Shown here: piece after piece, positions 52,290-63,713 of the stretch
Numbering within the stretch: the stretch's first letter is position 1
Layout of the letters: the number at the start of each line of letters is the position of its first letter
DNA from: Azorinus chamasolen
Taxonomy: Eukaryota > Mollusca > Bivalvia > Cardiida > Solecurtidae
DNA: 64,000 nt
Assembly: GCA_963576725.1 (NCBI GenBank)
Contig: OY755236.1
Coordinates: 68,914,379 to 68,978,378 of the forward strand
Reading direction: 5' to 3'
Position numbers and translations under genes: made by a program
The notes under the pieces: generated by a model
What the model was told of the DNA's origin: nothing
Database searches by the model: none
Seen by the model: only the letters and a program-made list of their open reading frames with translations

Positions 52290-53335
52290 CAAGCATTGTG
52301 CAAACAGAGTAGACGCAGATAAGATGGATCCTGTAGGAACCATATGATAAGGATCTACTCTGTTTGCTTATGGAATCATACAGTCATAAAGGTCATAGGC
52401 CACAGTCTATTGTGACATGGACATCCTGTGTTCATAAAGGTCATAGGCCACAGTCTGTTGTGACATGAACATCCTGTAGGCATAAAGGTCATAGGCCACA
52501 GTCTGTAGTGACATGAACATCCTGTAGGCTGCACAGTAGGCATATAGGTCTTAGGCCACAGTCTGTTGTGACATGAACACCCTGTGTTCATATAGGTCAG
52601 AGGCGACAGTCTGTTGTGACTGAACACCCTGTGTTCATATAGGTCAGAGGCCACAGTCTGTTGTGACATGGACATCTTGTGTTCATATAGGTCAGAGGCG
52701 ACAGTCTGTTGTGACTGAACACCCTGTGTTCATATAGGTCAGAGGCCACAGTCTGTTGTGACATGGACATCTTGTGTTCATATAGGTCAGAGGCGACAGT
52801 CTGTTGTGACTGAACACCCTGTGTTCATATAGGTCAGAGGCCACAGTCTGTTGTGACATGGACATCTTGTGTTCATATAGGTCAGAGGCGACAGTCTGTT
52901 GTGACTGAACACCCTGTGTTCATATAGGTCAGAGGCCACAGTCTGTTGTAACATGGACATCTTGTGTTCATATAGGTCAGAGGCCACAGTCTGTTGTGAC
53001 ATGGACATCTTGTGTTCATATAGGTCAGAGACGACAGTCTGTTGTGACTGAACACCCTGTGTTCATATAGGTCAGAGGCCACAGTCTGTTGTGACATGGA
53101 CATCTTGTGTTCATATAGGTCAGAGGCCACAGTCTGTTGTGACATGGACATCTTGTGTTCATATAGGTCAGAGGCGACAGTCTGTTGTGACTGAACACCC
53201 TGTGTTCATATAGGTCAGAGGCGACAGTCTGTTGTGACATGGACATCTTGTGTTCATATACCATTGAAAATATTCAGTTGATAAATATGCATGATGTCAT
53301 AATTTCTTACAGGAATATTCATCAGGTTTAATATA
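52290..53335. mobile_element. Family A MITE split by a minisatellite
   Basis: The left part 52290-52377 has hairpin GCAAACAGAGTAGACGC...GGATCTACTCTGTTTGC. The right part 53263-53335 has the family flank CCATTGAAAATATTCAG ... ATGATGTCATAATTTCTTAC. The array between them expanded inside the element. Confidence 0.8.
52378..53262. repeat. Minisatellite with a 95-bp two-part unit (48 + 47 bp)
   Basis: Type 1: GTGTTCATATAGGTCAGAGG plus CCACAGTCTGTTGTGACATGG. Type 2: the same with CGACAG and GTGACTGAACACCC. From about 52580 the two types mostly alternate. Open frames on the minus strand over it are artefacts. Confidence 0.95.
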
Positions 53336-54110
53336 CATGTACTAGCTTATGGCCAATATAGTTAAAACTGCGAGTTTCCCGCTCTTGAAATTATGGTAAC
53401 AATTATAGCCAACCATTCATATGTAATTTTTAGTAACATTATGTTTTAAAACATATGGTCACGTGGTAAAGGTAACATTTTAGCATTACAGCGTGTTTCT
53501 GAGCTTGAATTTATTTAGTTTTGCACCATCAAACTCCGCTGTGTGCCTTTACTTTCATTTTACGATTAGATAAGTGTATATCTTACAAAGAGCACAAAAG
53601 AAAGACGATTCTCTGATCGCAAACATGTGCTTAATCAACAATAAAGGGTTCATTTGCATGATAATCTATATGCTCTTGTGTGTTGAAACACAATTGGTCT
53701 GGTTCGAAAAAAATATACGGGTAATTCTATAGTTTAGGGGTATGGACATATAGTACTGCGGCCAGTAGCCTAGTTTGAATCCAAATGTAATATGCGCACC
53801 GTGGATATAGGGGTCCGGGGCATGCTCTCCCGGGAAAAGTTAGAATTGTGTAGTTTTGAAATGATTGTGATAAACAGAGCGTTTGCTCCTATTTATAACA
53901 ATGGTTTCAAAAAGAGACTTTTACAGATGCATCAAAAGGCGTCGATATGAGGGCATGGGTTTAAAGCTTACGTAACAAGCCATAATATTATATTTATCCT
54001 TAGTCTTTTGCAATACTATATTTACCTTTCAGATTGATTGTTACGAACGCGCGTAAGTTCGTATCGCTAGCTAAGCATCTGGCGGTACACCCTATCTAAA
54101 CCAACATTGT
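53336..54110. repeat. Unassigned DNA with a family D core
   Basis: 53848-53965: GAAATGATTGTGATAAACAG, AGCGTTTGCTCC, TTATAACAATGGTTTC, half the core lost. Confidence 0.55.
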
Positions 54111-54303
54111 AGTGAAGAAGAACTGAGACCCTGTTAGGCAGATGGCAGTTTAAGGCAGGTCGAGCCATCCAGAAAGCTCCTTGTTGGGAGCTTTTTGCAT
54201 GACATCGACCCTTTGTAAAGCTTCTATCTATCCTAATTCTTACACCCATATCCATAATTTGGCTCACATTTGGAGATACTCATTACGTTCTGTATTGTTT
54301 CAG
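54111..54303. repeat. Family C MITE before the gene B signal exon
   Basis: 54140-54230: GCAGATGGCAGTTTAAGGCAGG ... AAGCTCCTTGTTGGGAGCTT. Then intron to the acceptor TATTGTTTCAG. Confidence 0.65.
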
Positions 54304-54369
54304 GTGTCATGTTTGAGGGGAAAATGCATCTTGATAAGATTTTGGTCCTTCTCGTGATCCAAGCACTCG
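54304..54369 (+). CDS. Gene B exon: start codon and signal peptide
   Basis: The acceptor TATTGTTTCAG ends at 54303, the ATG is at 54309, and the strong donor G|GTAAGT begins at 54370 in phase 1. It encodes MFEGKMHLDKILVLLVIQAL, a short basic start and a hydrophobic helix as in secretory signal peptides; translation could also begin at the second Met. A 5'-untranslated exon must lie upstream. Phase 1 fits the next exon at 57523, where the shared codon is Val. The protein would thus enter the secretory pathway. Confidence 0.75.
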
Positions 54370-54479
54370 GTAAGTTTGATTTTCAATCCGTCCAGCTTCA
54401 CGAAGTAGACACGATTGCCGAAACCCTTTTTTATCGGTGCTGAAATTGAAATTTTGAGTTCGTCTATTTAACACCCCAC

Positions 54480-54980
54480 TTGATAGAAACACTTTTTGCT
54501 GCCTTTGTAAGCAGAGTAGACCCAAGTCAGACGGCTGCTGTTGGGATGGTCTGGTCAGGATCTTATTTGCTTATAGAATATCTTAGATCTCATTATATGT
54601 TCTTTATCATAGAAAAGTGTTAATTTGTTTTAAGTGTGAACATTTTTAATAAATCATTTCCTTTGTGTAAATGTGTTCCACGCATTTCATACTGAGTAGA
54701 ACCAGATAAGACGGCTCCTATGGGAGCCGTCTAATCAGGGTTTGCTCTGTTTGCTAATGGAATTTGATATATCTGTTTCTTTACTTTCTAAAATGGCTAC
54801 AATATTCCGCATTCCATATTTCATTATAACTATTTTGTCTGTGAATATACAGTAGGTTTTGAAATTTGGAATAAATATAGAACAGGGAAAGGGTTAACAT
54901 CCATACTGAATTGAGTCGGTCGTGAATATTCATTAGATAAAAGTTTAACTGATAGTCTATGATACCATAGTAAACTAGCA
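54480..54980. mobile_element. Two family A MITEs in the gene B intron
   Basis: Hairpins at about 54508-54575 and 54690-54756 (the second nearly perfect, GGCTCC|TATGGGAGCC). The end is GGGAAAGGGTTAA at 54885. Confidence 0.75.
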
Positions 54981-54982
54981 GG

Positions 54983-55229
54983 TAACCCTTTCCATGTTCA
55001 ATATTCATTCCAGAAATAATGACAGCGTCAGTAGTTAGTAGCTGAACCGTTTAAATGTAAACTGTTCAAGAGAATACTTGCTTTGACAAAAAAAACCTCT
55101 AGAATCAGAGGTATAGCTTGTCAAAAGCAAATACAATAGACCCTGATCAGATGGTTCCTGTAGGAGCAGTCTGTTTCTATTCTGTTTTCAACTGCGTGCA
55201 AATGAGATTATATGAAAGAAAAGGTTAAT
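54983..55229. mobile_element. Family A MITE
   Basis: TAACCCTTTCCATGTTC...ATTCATTCCAG to GAAAGAAAAGGTTAA; hairpin weak. Confidence 0.75.
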
Positions 55230-55264
55230 AACTTAATAGCAAGCAGACCCCGGTGGCTACAGAT

Positions 55265-55461
55265 TAAACCCTTACAGTGCTGAATTTTCAAAAGGACTAT
55301 TCCAAAATTTTAACAGGTCAAACTTATGGTGAATATTTAGAGATTTTTCTAAAAAAATGTAACATGACAAAAAGTGCAGACCGTGGTGAGAGGGTTCAAC
55401 TTGTATACACTGTTTGCAAAGGACATTATTGACTCGTGGCCCTCCGCATTGTAAGGGTTAA
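55265..55461. mobile_element. Family F element, reference copy
   Basis: TTAAACCCTTACAGTGC to GCATTGTAAGGGTTAA. Inner words are GGACTATTCCAAAATTTT, ATGGTGAATATT and AAAAAGTGCAGACC. Confidence 0.8.
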
Positions 55462-55469
55462 CCTTTTAC

Positions 55470-55655
55470 CTCATCTTTTGATCAATTTGCAAACTGAGTA
55501 GACCCAGATTGGTCGGCTCCTGTTGGTGCCGTCTGATAAGGGTCTTTTCTGTTAGCCTCTAACAATCTCATCGACATACTTCATCTATATACATATTTCG
55601 GTAGGCTGGACCCTTTTAGACTTTTTTAAATAATGTTTGTAACTATGGACAGGTT
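55470..55655. mobile_element. Family A remnant
   Basis: CAAACTGAGTAGACCC...GGCTCCTGTTGGTGCC hairpin. Confidence 0.6.
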
Positions 55656-56335
55656 TACATTTTGTCATGCATAGTGTTCATGTACAGACCAGCTGACTTT
55701 GTTGTGTATACATTTTGTCATGCATAGTGTTCATGTACAGGCCAGCTGACTTTGTTGTATGTACATTTTGTCATGCAAAGTCTTCATGTACAGGCCAGCT
55801 GACTATGTTGTATGTACACTTTGTCATACATAGTCTTCATGTACAGGCCAGCTGACTATGTTGTATGTACACTTTGTCATGCAGTCTTCATGTACAGGCC
55901 AGCTGACTTTATTATATGTACATTTTGTCATGCAAAGTCTTCATGTACAGGCCAGCTGACTTTGTTGTATGTACATTTTGTCATGCATAGTGTTCATGTA
56001 CAGGCCAACTGACTTTGTTGTATGTACATTTTGTCATGCATAGTGTTCATGTACAGGCCAGCTGACCTTGTTGTATGTACATTTTGTCATTCATAATGTT
56101 CATGTACAGGCCAACTGACTTTGTTGTATGTACATTTTGTCATGCATAGTGTTCATGTACAGGCCAACTGACTTTGTTGTATGTACATTTTGTCATGCAT
56201 AGTCTTCATGTACAGACCAGCTGACTTTGTTGTATGTACATTTTGTCATGCATAGTCTTCATGTACAGGCCAGCTGACTTTGTTGTATGTACATTTTGTC
56301 ATGCATAGTCTTCATGTACAGGCCAGCTTAAGACA
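55656..56335. repeat. Minisatellite, 53-bp unit
   Basis: About 13 units of TGCATAGTCTTCATGTACAG, GCCAGCTGACTTTGTTG and TATGTACATTTTGTCA. Confidence 0.95.
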
Positions 56336-57051
56336 GGTTCTTCTGTAGTGTCAGTCAGTTTATCTCAAATATGATTTGAAGGAGTCTATTTTAGGGCAGT
56401 GTGTAACACAGGTTTTTGGCCGTTTTTCAATTGTCATTAGACTATAAAATAGTTTTTAATGTAGTTTTTATCAAACAGGCAATTTGGTGTTTCCAAAATG
56501 TGTGTTTGTAAGATTTAATAGAGGCTGTTTATATTTTATACGGCTTCCCTCTGAGAGGGGGAGGGGGACTGACAATCAATAAAACAACTAAAACATGAAA
56601 TACATGGGGTAGCTTAATGCAGACTGAAAGCGATACAGAAAGCTCAATGAGAACTTTCTGCATTGCCTTCATTGTGCAAGAAGCAACCACCAGAGTAGAA
56701 CATGCAAGAAGCTCCCTTTGAATATGCAATACCGCCTGGAGCGTTCATTAAAGCTGATACGGTACATTAGATATACGGCTATGTATGGAACTACATTTGA
56801 TATCTTTTAGGTAGGTGACTGTTAAATGAAGGATGAAAGTCATTTAGAAAAAGCCCACAGAGGAGCTTTTAACATGACTATCACGCTGCGTTAGCCTGTC
56901 ATGTGTCTTTCATGGACCTTGATAAGATTCTAAGTCTAATAAAAAGCCTACGCAAACATTGCACAATTTGTGCCATTGAACGTATAACAGGTACCGGAAG
57001 GTACCGGTTGATACCGAACATTTCCGTAACAGTCCGTTACAATATTACGTT
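56336..57051. repeat. Unassigned DNA with two family C remnants
   Basis: 56600-56700 and 56805-56925 contain GTAGCTTAATGCAG and AAAGCTC hairpins, decayed. Confidence 0.6.
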
Positions 57052-57513
57052 TACTGTAAATCCCCTCTAAAGCTTAATTCTAGTAGAGAAGAATCTAGAT
57101 ACTTCTAGACAGGTGGCTGCTTAATGCAGGGTGAAAGTAATGCAGAAATATTCCCTAGGGTGAGCTTTCTGCATTACTTTTCACCCTGCAGTAAGCTGCC
57201 ACCTGCTGTCAAGACAGATACATGTATTTATATCAAGTCTAACGTCCGACTTTAAACCCTTTCGGCGCCAAATTTCTAATTGTCGTCTGCAATCCAAGGT
57301 TGTTAAATCAATCAGTAATTAAGGAAATGAGATAAATAAATGCAAATTTCAAAAGAATATAGCGCATATATAGAAATAGAGATTGAGACAAATAGTGTAG
57401 TCCCTGATCAGACGCCGCCTTGAAAAGTTGGCGTCTGATCTGGGGCTGCACTATTTGTCGTGGTGCATTTATGCGACTGTGGCGGTGAAAGGGTTAAGGA
57501 GGTTTTACTGTAC
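57052..57513. mobile_element. Family C MITE with a nested family G element, directly before an exon
   Basis: Family C: TACTGTAAATCCCCTC ... AGGAGGTTTTACTGTA. Family G (57252-57497, minus orientation) entered at TTAA near its right end; TTAA is present at both junctions. The outer element ends ten bases before the exon at 57523. Confidence 0.88.
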
Positions 57514-57522
57514 GTGTTTCAG

Positions 57523-57756
57523 TGACTTTTAGTCAGGTTAGTACTAGCACGACTACAACAACTGAAGCCACGACTATAGCTGAGGAAACAACGGCGAACA
57601 ACACAACAACAGAGCAAGTGACTGCATCAACTGCATCAACTGCATCTAATGCATCATACAACACATCTTCAGTAGGGTCAACAGCCACAGTGACGGCAGG
57701 TTCTACGGCAACGTCGGTGATAGGTTCGACTGCAACACAGGTTTCTGGGGTAACCG
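57523..57756 (+). CDS. Gene B exon: Thr/Ser-rich mucin-like stalk
   Basis: The acceptor GTACGTGTTTCAG ends at 57522 and the donor G|GTAAGT begins at 57757. Both ends are phase 1, fitting the signal exon and the next mucin exon at 63714. The 78 codons are dominated by Thr, Ser, Ala and Val (for example STSTTTTTEATT near the start, then repeats of STAS and GSTAT), with no cysteine and sequons NTT, NAS and NTS. This is a heavily O-glycosylated extracellular stalk in all likelihood. I do not see the equivalent exon for gene A. An alternative acceptor at 57532 would break the phase. The antisense open frame over this exon is a by-product of its composition. Confidence 0.78.
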
Positions 57757-57759
57757 GTA

Positions 57760-58090
57760 AGTGTTCAAGTGGTAAATATAGAAGTGAAAGAAGAAGAAGA
57801 AAAAATAGAAGAACAGAGATGAAAACGATGATTAAAATATAACCATGGTCCAAGGTCAAGGTCACAATTTAAGACAATGCTAAATTTTAAGTGCTACTTT
57901 TCAAATTCATTTCATATATGCAAAATGATTTATTTATCAATTTTGGGCCAAACATTTACCTCCCCAAGACAAAGTCCACACATGTTCATCAGTGGCACAC
58001 GTTGAACTAGTCAGTATTGTGTGCCCTCCTCAATTTCCAACAATTAATGCGGGGTAGAACATTCGTGCAGTAATAAGAATGGAAGTACAT
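57760..58090. other. Intron of gene B, no feature seen
   Basis: Purine-rich start (AGAAGAAGAAGAAAAAATAG) then unassigned DNA. Confidence 0.5.
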
Positions 58091-58301
58091 GTACAGTAAA
58101 TCCCTTCTAAAACGACCACCAAAAACAGGTCTATATCTGTGTCTTACAGGCAGGTGGTAGCTTAATGCAGGGCAAAAAGTTATGCAGAAAGCTCCCACGG
58201 GAGCTTTTTTCATTACTTTCGTCCTGCATTCAGCAACCACCTGCTTCTAAAACACCAATGTTTATTCATAAAGTGGTCACATAAGAGGGTTTTAACTGTA
58301 A
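58091..58301. mobile_element. Family C MITE
   Basis: TACAGTAAATCCCTTC to GAGGGTTTTAACTGTA; hairpin AGAAAGCTCCCACGGGAGCTTTTTT. Confidence 0.85.
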
Positions 58302-58339
58302 TGCAGAAAGCTCCGTTAAACCTTCAGTTCCGTGTACAC

Positions 58340-59104
58340 TCCTGATCTCCCGACAGCTATTTCCAGTAAGAAATAATGACATCATCAATATTTATCAGCA
58401 GGAATTTAATAACTGCACAAACACAAATAGTTTTGGCCGTGGCAGAAACTGTTGAATCAGATCTATATTAATTCGAATGCAAACAGAGCAGACCCTGATC
58501 CGACAGCTCCTCCAGGGACCTTCTGATTTGGGTCTGATCTGTTTACAAAGGCATAGAAAGGCGTATTTATGGAGTAAAGGGTCAAATATACGGCCATACA
58601 TGTATATGATATAGCCTCTCTATAGTGACCATCAAGTTGATAAATACGGGTGTCTTTAAGTCAGATGTCTGCTTAACTCCTTGCCTTATATTATACAGAC
58701 GGCCTTTAGCACATTTGCAAACAGAGTAGACCCAGATATGAAGCGTCGGTAGGAGTGGACCGATCAGGGTCTGTTGTGTTTGCTTATAGAAATATATAGA
58801 TCTGATTCTTAAGTTTCTGTTACCATCAAACCGTTCGTTGTTTATGTTTAAGCCTTTCCCTGTTCTCAGTGTTCTGTATATAGGCCAATTCTCAGTACCT
58901 ACTGAATGTTCATTAACAAAATAGTTATAAAGAAATATGGAAAGTTGAACATTGTAGACATTTTAGAAAGTAAAGAAACTGATTTACCAAATTCTATTAG
59001 CAAACAGAGCAGACCCTGATCAGACGGCTCCTCTATGATCTACTATGGGTCTACTCTGTTTGCAAATGCGTGAAAACACGCTTGTTTGAGTGAAAGGGTT
59101 AATT
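58340..59104. mobile_element. Three family A MITEs
   Basis: Hairpins at about 58479-58547, 58717-58785 and 58999-59064. The last element spans about 58848-59104 and ends GTGAAAGGGTTAA. Confidence 0.75.
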
Positions 59105-59254
59105 TTATAAAATCAGTCCAGGAATATTCATGCAGTAATACATGTTGCTTCAAGAAAGCTCCTTCTAACTCTTCAGTTTCGTGCACATTCCATATCTCTA
59201 AACAGTTATAAAGGACTTTCGTTTGTTGCGTTATATTTACTGCTAATATAGTCA

Positions 59255-59700
59255 TACACTGTAGAACCTGTCTTGCGTGGCCAAGATCTAATTATTGGTC
59301 TGTAAGGCAGGCGGTAGCTTAATGCAAATATAAAATAATGCAAAAAACTCCTATAGGAGCTTTCTTCATTAATTTTGCTCTGCATTAAGCAACCATCTGT
59401 TTTAAGAATCATGTGTAAAGAAATGAATGGCCGTTTAATAGATGTTCTACTGTATTCATGTTATAGTCTCCTTATAGCGACATGGGCGTCTTTAAAAGCA
59501 AATGCCTACTGAAGCCTTGACTTCATGAATAGTCATGTTACAAATAATGACATCATAACTATTGATAATCTGATGTTGAATAATGATTTATGAACACATG
59601 ATGTTTTGGCCATGGCAGGTACAACAGAATCAGATGTATATGATTGCATAAAAGCAAACAGAACAGACCCCGACCTAGCGACTAATACAGGAGCAGTCTG
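59255..59700. mobile_element. Family C MITE and family A remnant
   Basis: 59262-59455: CTGTAGAACCTGTC... GGTAGCTTAATGCA ... ACTCC|TATAGGAGCTTT ... GTTCTACTGTA. 59520-59700: family A with a half hairpin. Confidence 0.75.
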
Positions 59701-59745
59701 AAAAATTGCCAAAAAGAAACACTCCAAAACGCATCTATCGGTATT

Positions 59746-59995
59746 TTAACCCTTCGCTTGCTATTCACGTCAATATACGTACCTGTAAATAGTGAAGACC
59801 CAGATGAGACAGCTCCTGCAGGAGCTGTCTCAACAGGGTCTGCACTATTTACAAGTTGTTTGTGCAACCAGTGCACTCCACAGCAGTGATTGCACAGCGA
59901 AATACTTGTACACAGTGAACATATATGTAATTATGCAACAGGGCATGGGTAAAGAAGTAGAAATGTATTTTAAAATTCAGCAAGCGAAGGGTTAA
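59746..59995 (+). mobile_element. Family H element, intact
   Basis: TTAACCCTTCGCTTGC to GCAAGCGAAGGGTTAA, perfect 16-bp ends. Hairpin TGTAAATAGTGAAGACCC...CAGCTCCTGCAGGAGCTG...CACTATTTACA. Confidence 0.92.
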
Positions 59996-60261
59996 GACCA
60001 GTGGTGGCTTAGTGCAGAACGGAAAGTTATACAGAAAGCTCCTCTAGCAGTTTTCTGCATTACGTTAGCTCTGCACTAAGCAGCATATCGCCTTCTAAGT
60101 GTCCCATATTAACTAAGTGGACGCTTTAGAGAGGTTCTACAATATACAGTTAAACTCTTTCTATATAGAACTCTAAGTGTAGTCCTTGTAGCTTAATATG
60201 GGCAAAACGTACGCACAATGCTCCAATAGGCGGTTTCTATATCCTTCTTGTAATAAATCCT
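59996..60261. repeat. Family C remnants
   Basis: 60003-60140 AGTGGTGGCTTAGTGCAG ... GAGAGGTTCTAC. Confidence 0.6.
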
Positions 60262-60452
60262 CTAACCCTTTCGCTGCCAATGCCGGATCTGTGATTACCT
60301 ATGCAAACAGTTTGGATCCTGATGAGACGCCGAGTTACTGTTTGTTACTGTTACTATGTTTTTGAAACAAAAATGAAGAAAATCAAAAGAATGAAAATTT
60401 GTAGCAGACGACAAAGTTAGCAGACGACAGAGTTTGGCAGCGAAAGGGTTAA
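60262..60452. mobile_element. Family B MITE with half core
   Basis: CTAACCCTTTCGCTGCC to GGCAGCGAAAGGGTTAA. It is an inverted copy of the half-core version at 7666-7861. Confidence 0.88.
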
Positions 60453-60851
60453 TCTATGAATATTCATGTAAAGATAATGACATCCTGAATAAAAATGTCA
60501 TGGCTTCTTTTTATAAAGGCAGATAAACAAAGGAATTTCTAGTAGAGACAGAAGCTGTAGAATTAGATCTATATAAGTCCATATGTAACTAGAGCAGACC
60601 CTGGTCAGACGGCTCCGCCATGAGACGTCTGATCTGTGTCTACTCTGTTTCCAGTTATAAGGCGTATTTATTAGTAAGATGTTAAACAGTTACCTTCTTT
60701 GTAAAACACCCTTGTTTAGCAATGAAGTAGTCGCTATAGAGAGGTTATCTATGTTGTAACTCTATTTATCACATAATCTGCGTTGCAAAACGATGAAATG
60801 CATTAGTGCATTTTAGTCAAATTAGCAGTTTGAATCCGCCGATAATGAATC
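60453..60851. mobile_element. Family A MITE, then unassigned
   Basis: TCTATGAATATTCATG... hairpin CAGACCCTGGTCAGACGG (60590-60655). Confidence 0.65.
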
Positions 60852-61101
60852 TTAACCCTTTCCCTCATATAAACGTGTTTTCACGCTTTTGCAAATAGAG
60901 TAGACCCAGATCAGACGGCTCCTATAGGAGCCGTCTGATCAGGGTCTGCTCTGTTTGCTTATAGAACTTGATAGATCTTTTTCTTTACTTTCTGAAATGG
61001 CTACATTGTTCCACCTTCAATACTTAATTATAACTATTTTGTCCATGCATATTAAGTAGGTATTGAAATTTGGAATAAACATAGAACAGGGAAAGGGTTA
61101 A
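60852..61101. mobile_element. Family A MITE, reference copy
   Basis: TTAACCCTTTCCCTC to GGGAAAGGGTTAA, 250 bp. Hairpin 60891-60958 is nearly perfect over 68 nt with the centre GGCTCC|TATAGGAGCC. Confidence 0.92.
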
Positions 61102-61440
61102 AGAGAATACGCGGAGCCTGTGCATGGCGTATTTAATCTATGACACTTTTTAAGGATATATGTGATAAAAACAATATTACATGAGTGTTCATTTTTATGT
61201 AACTCGTTCCACTAAATGGCACACCTTTTTACGTCGTATCTCTATATGTCACAACTATTTACGTCTTAACTCTGCCACTGCATTTCGGGTTTGTATGTAT
61301 AAGTTACGATGAGATTTTAGCTGCATCATGAGAAGAACATTCATGACTTATAGTTTTATTCCAATTTTCAATTCTCTATACGCTAGTTAATTGATGTCTT
61401 CACATTTGCGTCTATTGCTTTTAGAATGTTAATTGTTCTT
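61102..61440. other. No gene seen
   Basis: Unassigned intron DNA of gene B. Confidence 0.4.
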
Positions 61441-61730
61441 TTACGTTTTGACCCCCTCCCTGTTGAATATTCAATGTAAGAAATAATAATATCACGAATA
61501 TTTACTAGCTGAATTCTTATAATTGCATATGCACATAATATTATGATTTTGTTTTTTGTTTTCGGTATTGGTAGAAACTGTAGAGTTATGTCTGTTATAA
61601 GTTCATAAGCAAAGAGAACATACCCTGATCAGATGGCTCATATTGGAGTCGCCTGATCTGGGTATACTTGGTTTGCAAAGGCGTGAAAACGCGTCTATAT
61701 CAGAAATACAAGTACTAAGATCCCACGATC
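61441..61730. mobile_element. Family A MITE
   Basis: ACCCCCTCCCTGTTG...AATATTCAATG; hairpin at 61608-61677; end AAGGCGTGAAAACGCG. Confidence 0.75.
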
Positions 61731-62649
61731 CCATAACATGGCACATACACAAGTTGTGCATACCCGCTTTGAACGGATAGTCCCCTGATCAAGGTCTGCA
61801 CTGTCAAAGAATTACATCTACGTGAGTCGGGTTTAGGGCAAAGTATAAAACTCGGGGTCAATTATATTCATGTGACGAGACTACTATGATAATCATTCCA
61901 AAACGTTTGGACTCATATGAGTGGACTAGAAATGGGCATCTGATAAGGACCCACACATTTTCACACCCAGATCATGTCTAGAGACGACGCGGTAAAAAAA
62001 GGTTCTTTGGTTTAAGTTTAGCCATTTCCTTATTACAATATTCATGTGAGAAATAATGCCATCATGAATATTCATTAGCTGAATCTTTATAATGGTACAT
62101 AAACTGCAGAATCATATTTTAGACTAGACCGAATTTAGGAAAATGTGCTCCTAAAAAGTCGTGAAGGCAAATTGGGGTAATGCTTGGTATCCTAGTGTTT
62201 TAACCTAATTGAAGGGTGCTGAATCCAAAACAAGTGGATACCAAGCTGGATTTTGACTTTGAAGGGGTCAAAAAGGGAAAACAAAATGGCCACCACAAAA
62301 TATCATTTTCCTCCCCAAATATTTGCTATTACCTTTCTAAATCAATTAAAGATGTGTTAAAATTGAAAGTATCCCAGGAACAAGGTATAGGGAACTTGGG
62401 CCTGAAATGTATAATATCATACTGAATAGAATCTAACACTATGGCAGCCATTTTAAAATTCAAAATGTCCGTATATTTTTTTCACTTACAACTATTTATT
62501 TGCAAATGTGTGAAAATGCGTTTATATGGGGGAAATGGTTAAAGCAGCTATACAGATAGTTATGCTGCATGTTAGATTTAATAACCTCACGCGTAAGCTC
62601 GACGATGTCTATTCGACATGTTAAAGGCCACGAACCAATTTGCACATCA

Positions 62650-62830
62650 ATCCTTTATAGCCTATTACTTGATAATATTGCCCTTTTACACATTTGCAAA
62701 CAGAAAAGACCCGGATTAGACAGCTCCGTGAGAGTTGCTTTATCAGGGTCTGCTCTGTTTGCTTATATGTAACCTATCCGATTCACTATTGCCATGGGAT
62801 TAATATTCATTGTATAGTATTCACTTTAGT
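62650..62830. mobile_element. Family A MITE
   Basis: Hairpin GCAAACAGAAAAGACCC ... GGGTCTGCTCTGTTTGC (62696-62762). Confidence 0.7.
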
Positions 62831-62894
62831 ATAGCAATCCACCCCTTCAGGACGGGTAGCCTATGTGATAATTCAGAGCTACATATAATGGTGC

Positions 62895-63171
62895 ATACCT
62901 ATATACTAAAATCGTCATTTCGCTACCAAACCCTATACTGTGACCACTCTTGAGATCCGTCTCTCGTAGAGACGATTTTAAAGAGTGGTCACAGTACAGT
63001 AAAACCTCTCTTAACCGGCCGTTAAATTTAGTATGAATATCGGTCTTGGAGACAGGTGGCAGCTTAATGCAGGACAAAAGTCATGCAAAAAGCTCCTAGA
63101 GCCTAAAAGTGTCTAAAAGTGTCTAAATTCTTATCTACTAGAATTCCGGTTAAGAGAGGTTTTACTATATA
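62895..63171. mobile_element. Family E hairpin abutting a family C MITE
   Basis: Family E at 62925-62995 (AAACCCTATACTGTGACCAC ... GTGGTCACAGTA). Family C at 62993-63171 (TACAGTAAAACCTCTC to GAGAGGTTTTACTATA) has inserted into the right end of the hairpin; TAGTTTGGTGGAGAAG resumes after it. Confidence 0.82.
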
Positions 63172-63184
63172 TAGTTTGGTGGAG

Positions 63185-63410
63185 AAGTTTTTCTTTAAAA
63201 TGTTTAGATTTACGCATCTTATCTTGACCTCTGTGATATCATATGCAAACTGCCTTGGGCGTCTCATGATCAGGATCAAAACTGTTTGCCATGCTGTTTA
63301 TAATTTTATAAAGAAATTGAGAAAAAAACACGTTTATGCAGTAAATCTTTAAGCAGAAGAAAATGACTGTGTCCAGCCGACGACAATGCTGGCACTGAAA
63401 GGGTCAAACC
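63185..63410. mobile_element. Family B MITE, decayed
   Basis: ATGCAAACTGCCTTGGGCG...AAAACTGTTTGCC... GGCACTGAAAGGGTCAA. Confidence 0.65.
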
Positions 63411-63713
63411 AATTTAATATATTCATAAAGAGAAGTGTCATCAGGTAAAGAGTTCATTTATGTCTGAAAATGTGTATAGTTTGGGCTATCGTAATGCATG
63501 ATTTGTACATTACTTCATAGAGAAACATTTAAACGGCTTTGCAAACTGAGTCGACGTCTTATACAAGTTGTGTAATCATATAGATTTGATTTTACACTGT
63601 CTGATATTGCCAAAACAGCCTGTATTCATATGCGATTGTAAAAACTCGTGATTAGTGTTGAATATTCATGACGTTAATCAACTACTGTCACGTGTATCCT
63701 CACAATTTTGTAG

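Noticed and set aside
52376..53264. Minus-strand open frames of repeats like MSMSQQTVASDLYEH
   Set aside because: They follow the minisatellite unit length and have no splice or start context; repeat artefacts.
55812..56012. Plus-strand repeat frame
   Set aside because: Translation of the 53-bp minisatellite.
57533..57865. 110-codon minus-strand frame opposite the mucin exon
   Set aside because: ACA/GCA-rich codons on the plus strand leave the other strand open; the plus strand has phase-consistent splice sites. The same holds for 6779-7012.
60891..60958. Hairpins as transcription terminators or microRNA precursors
   Set aside because: Dozens of near-identical copies with transposon ends; best explained as MITE cores.
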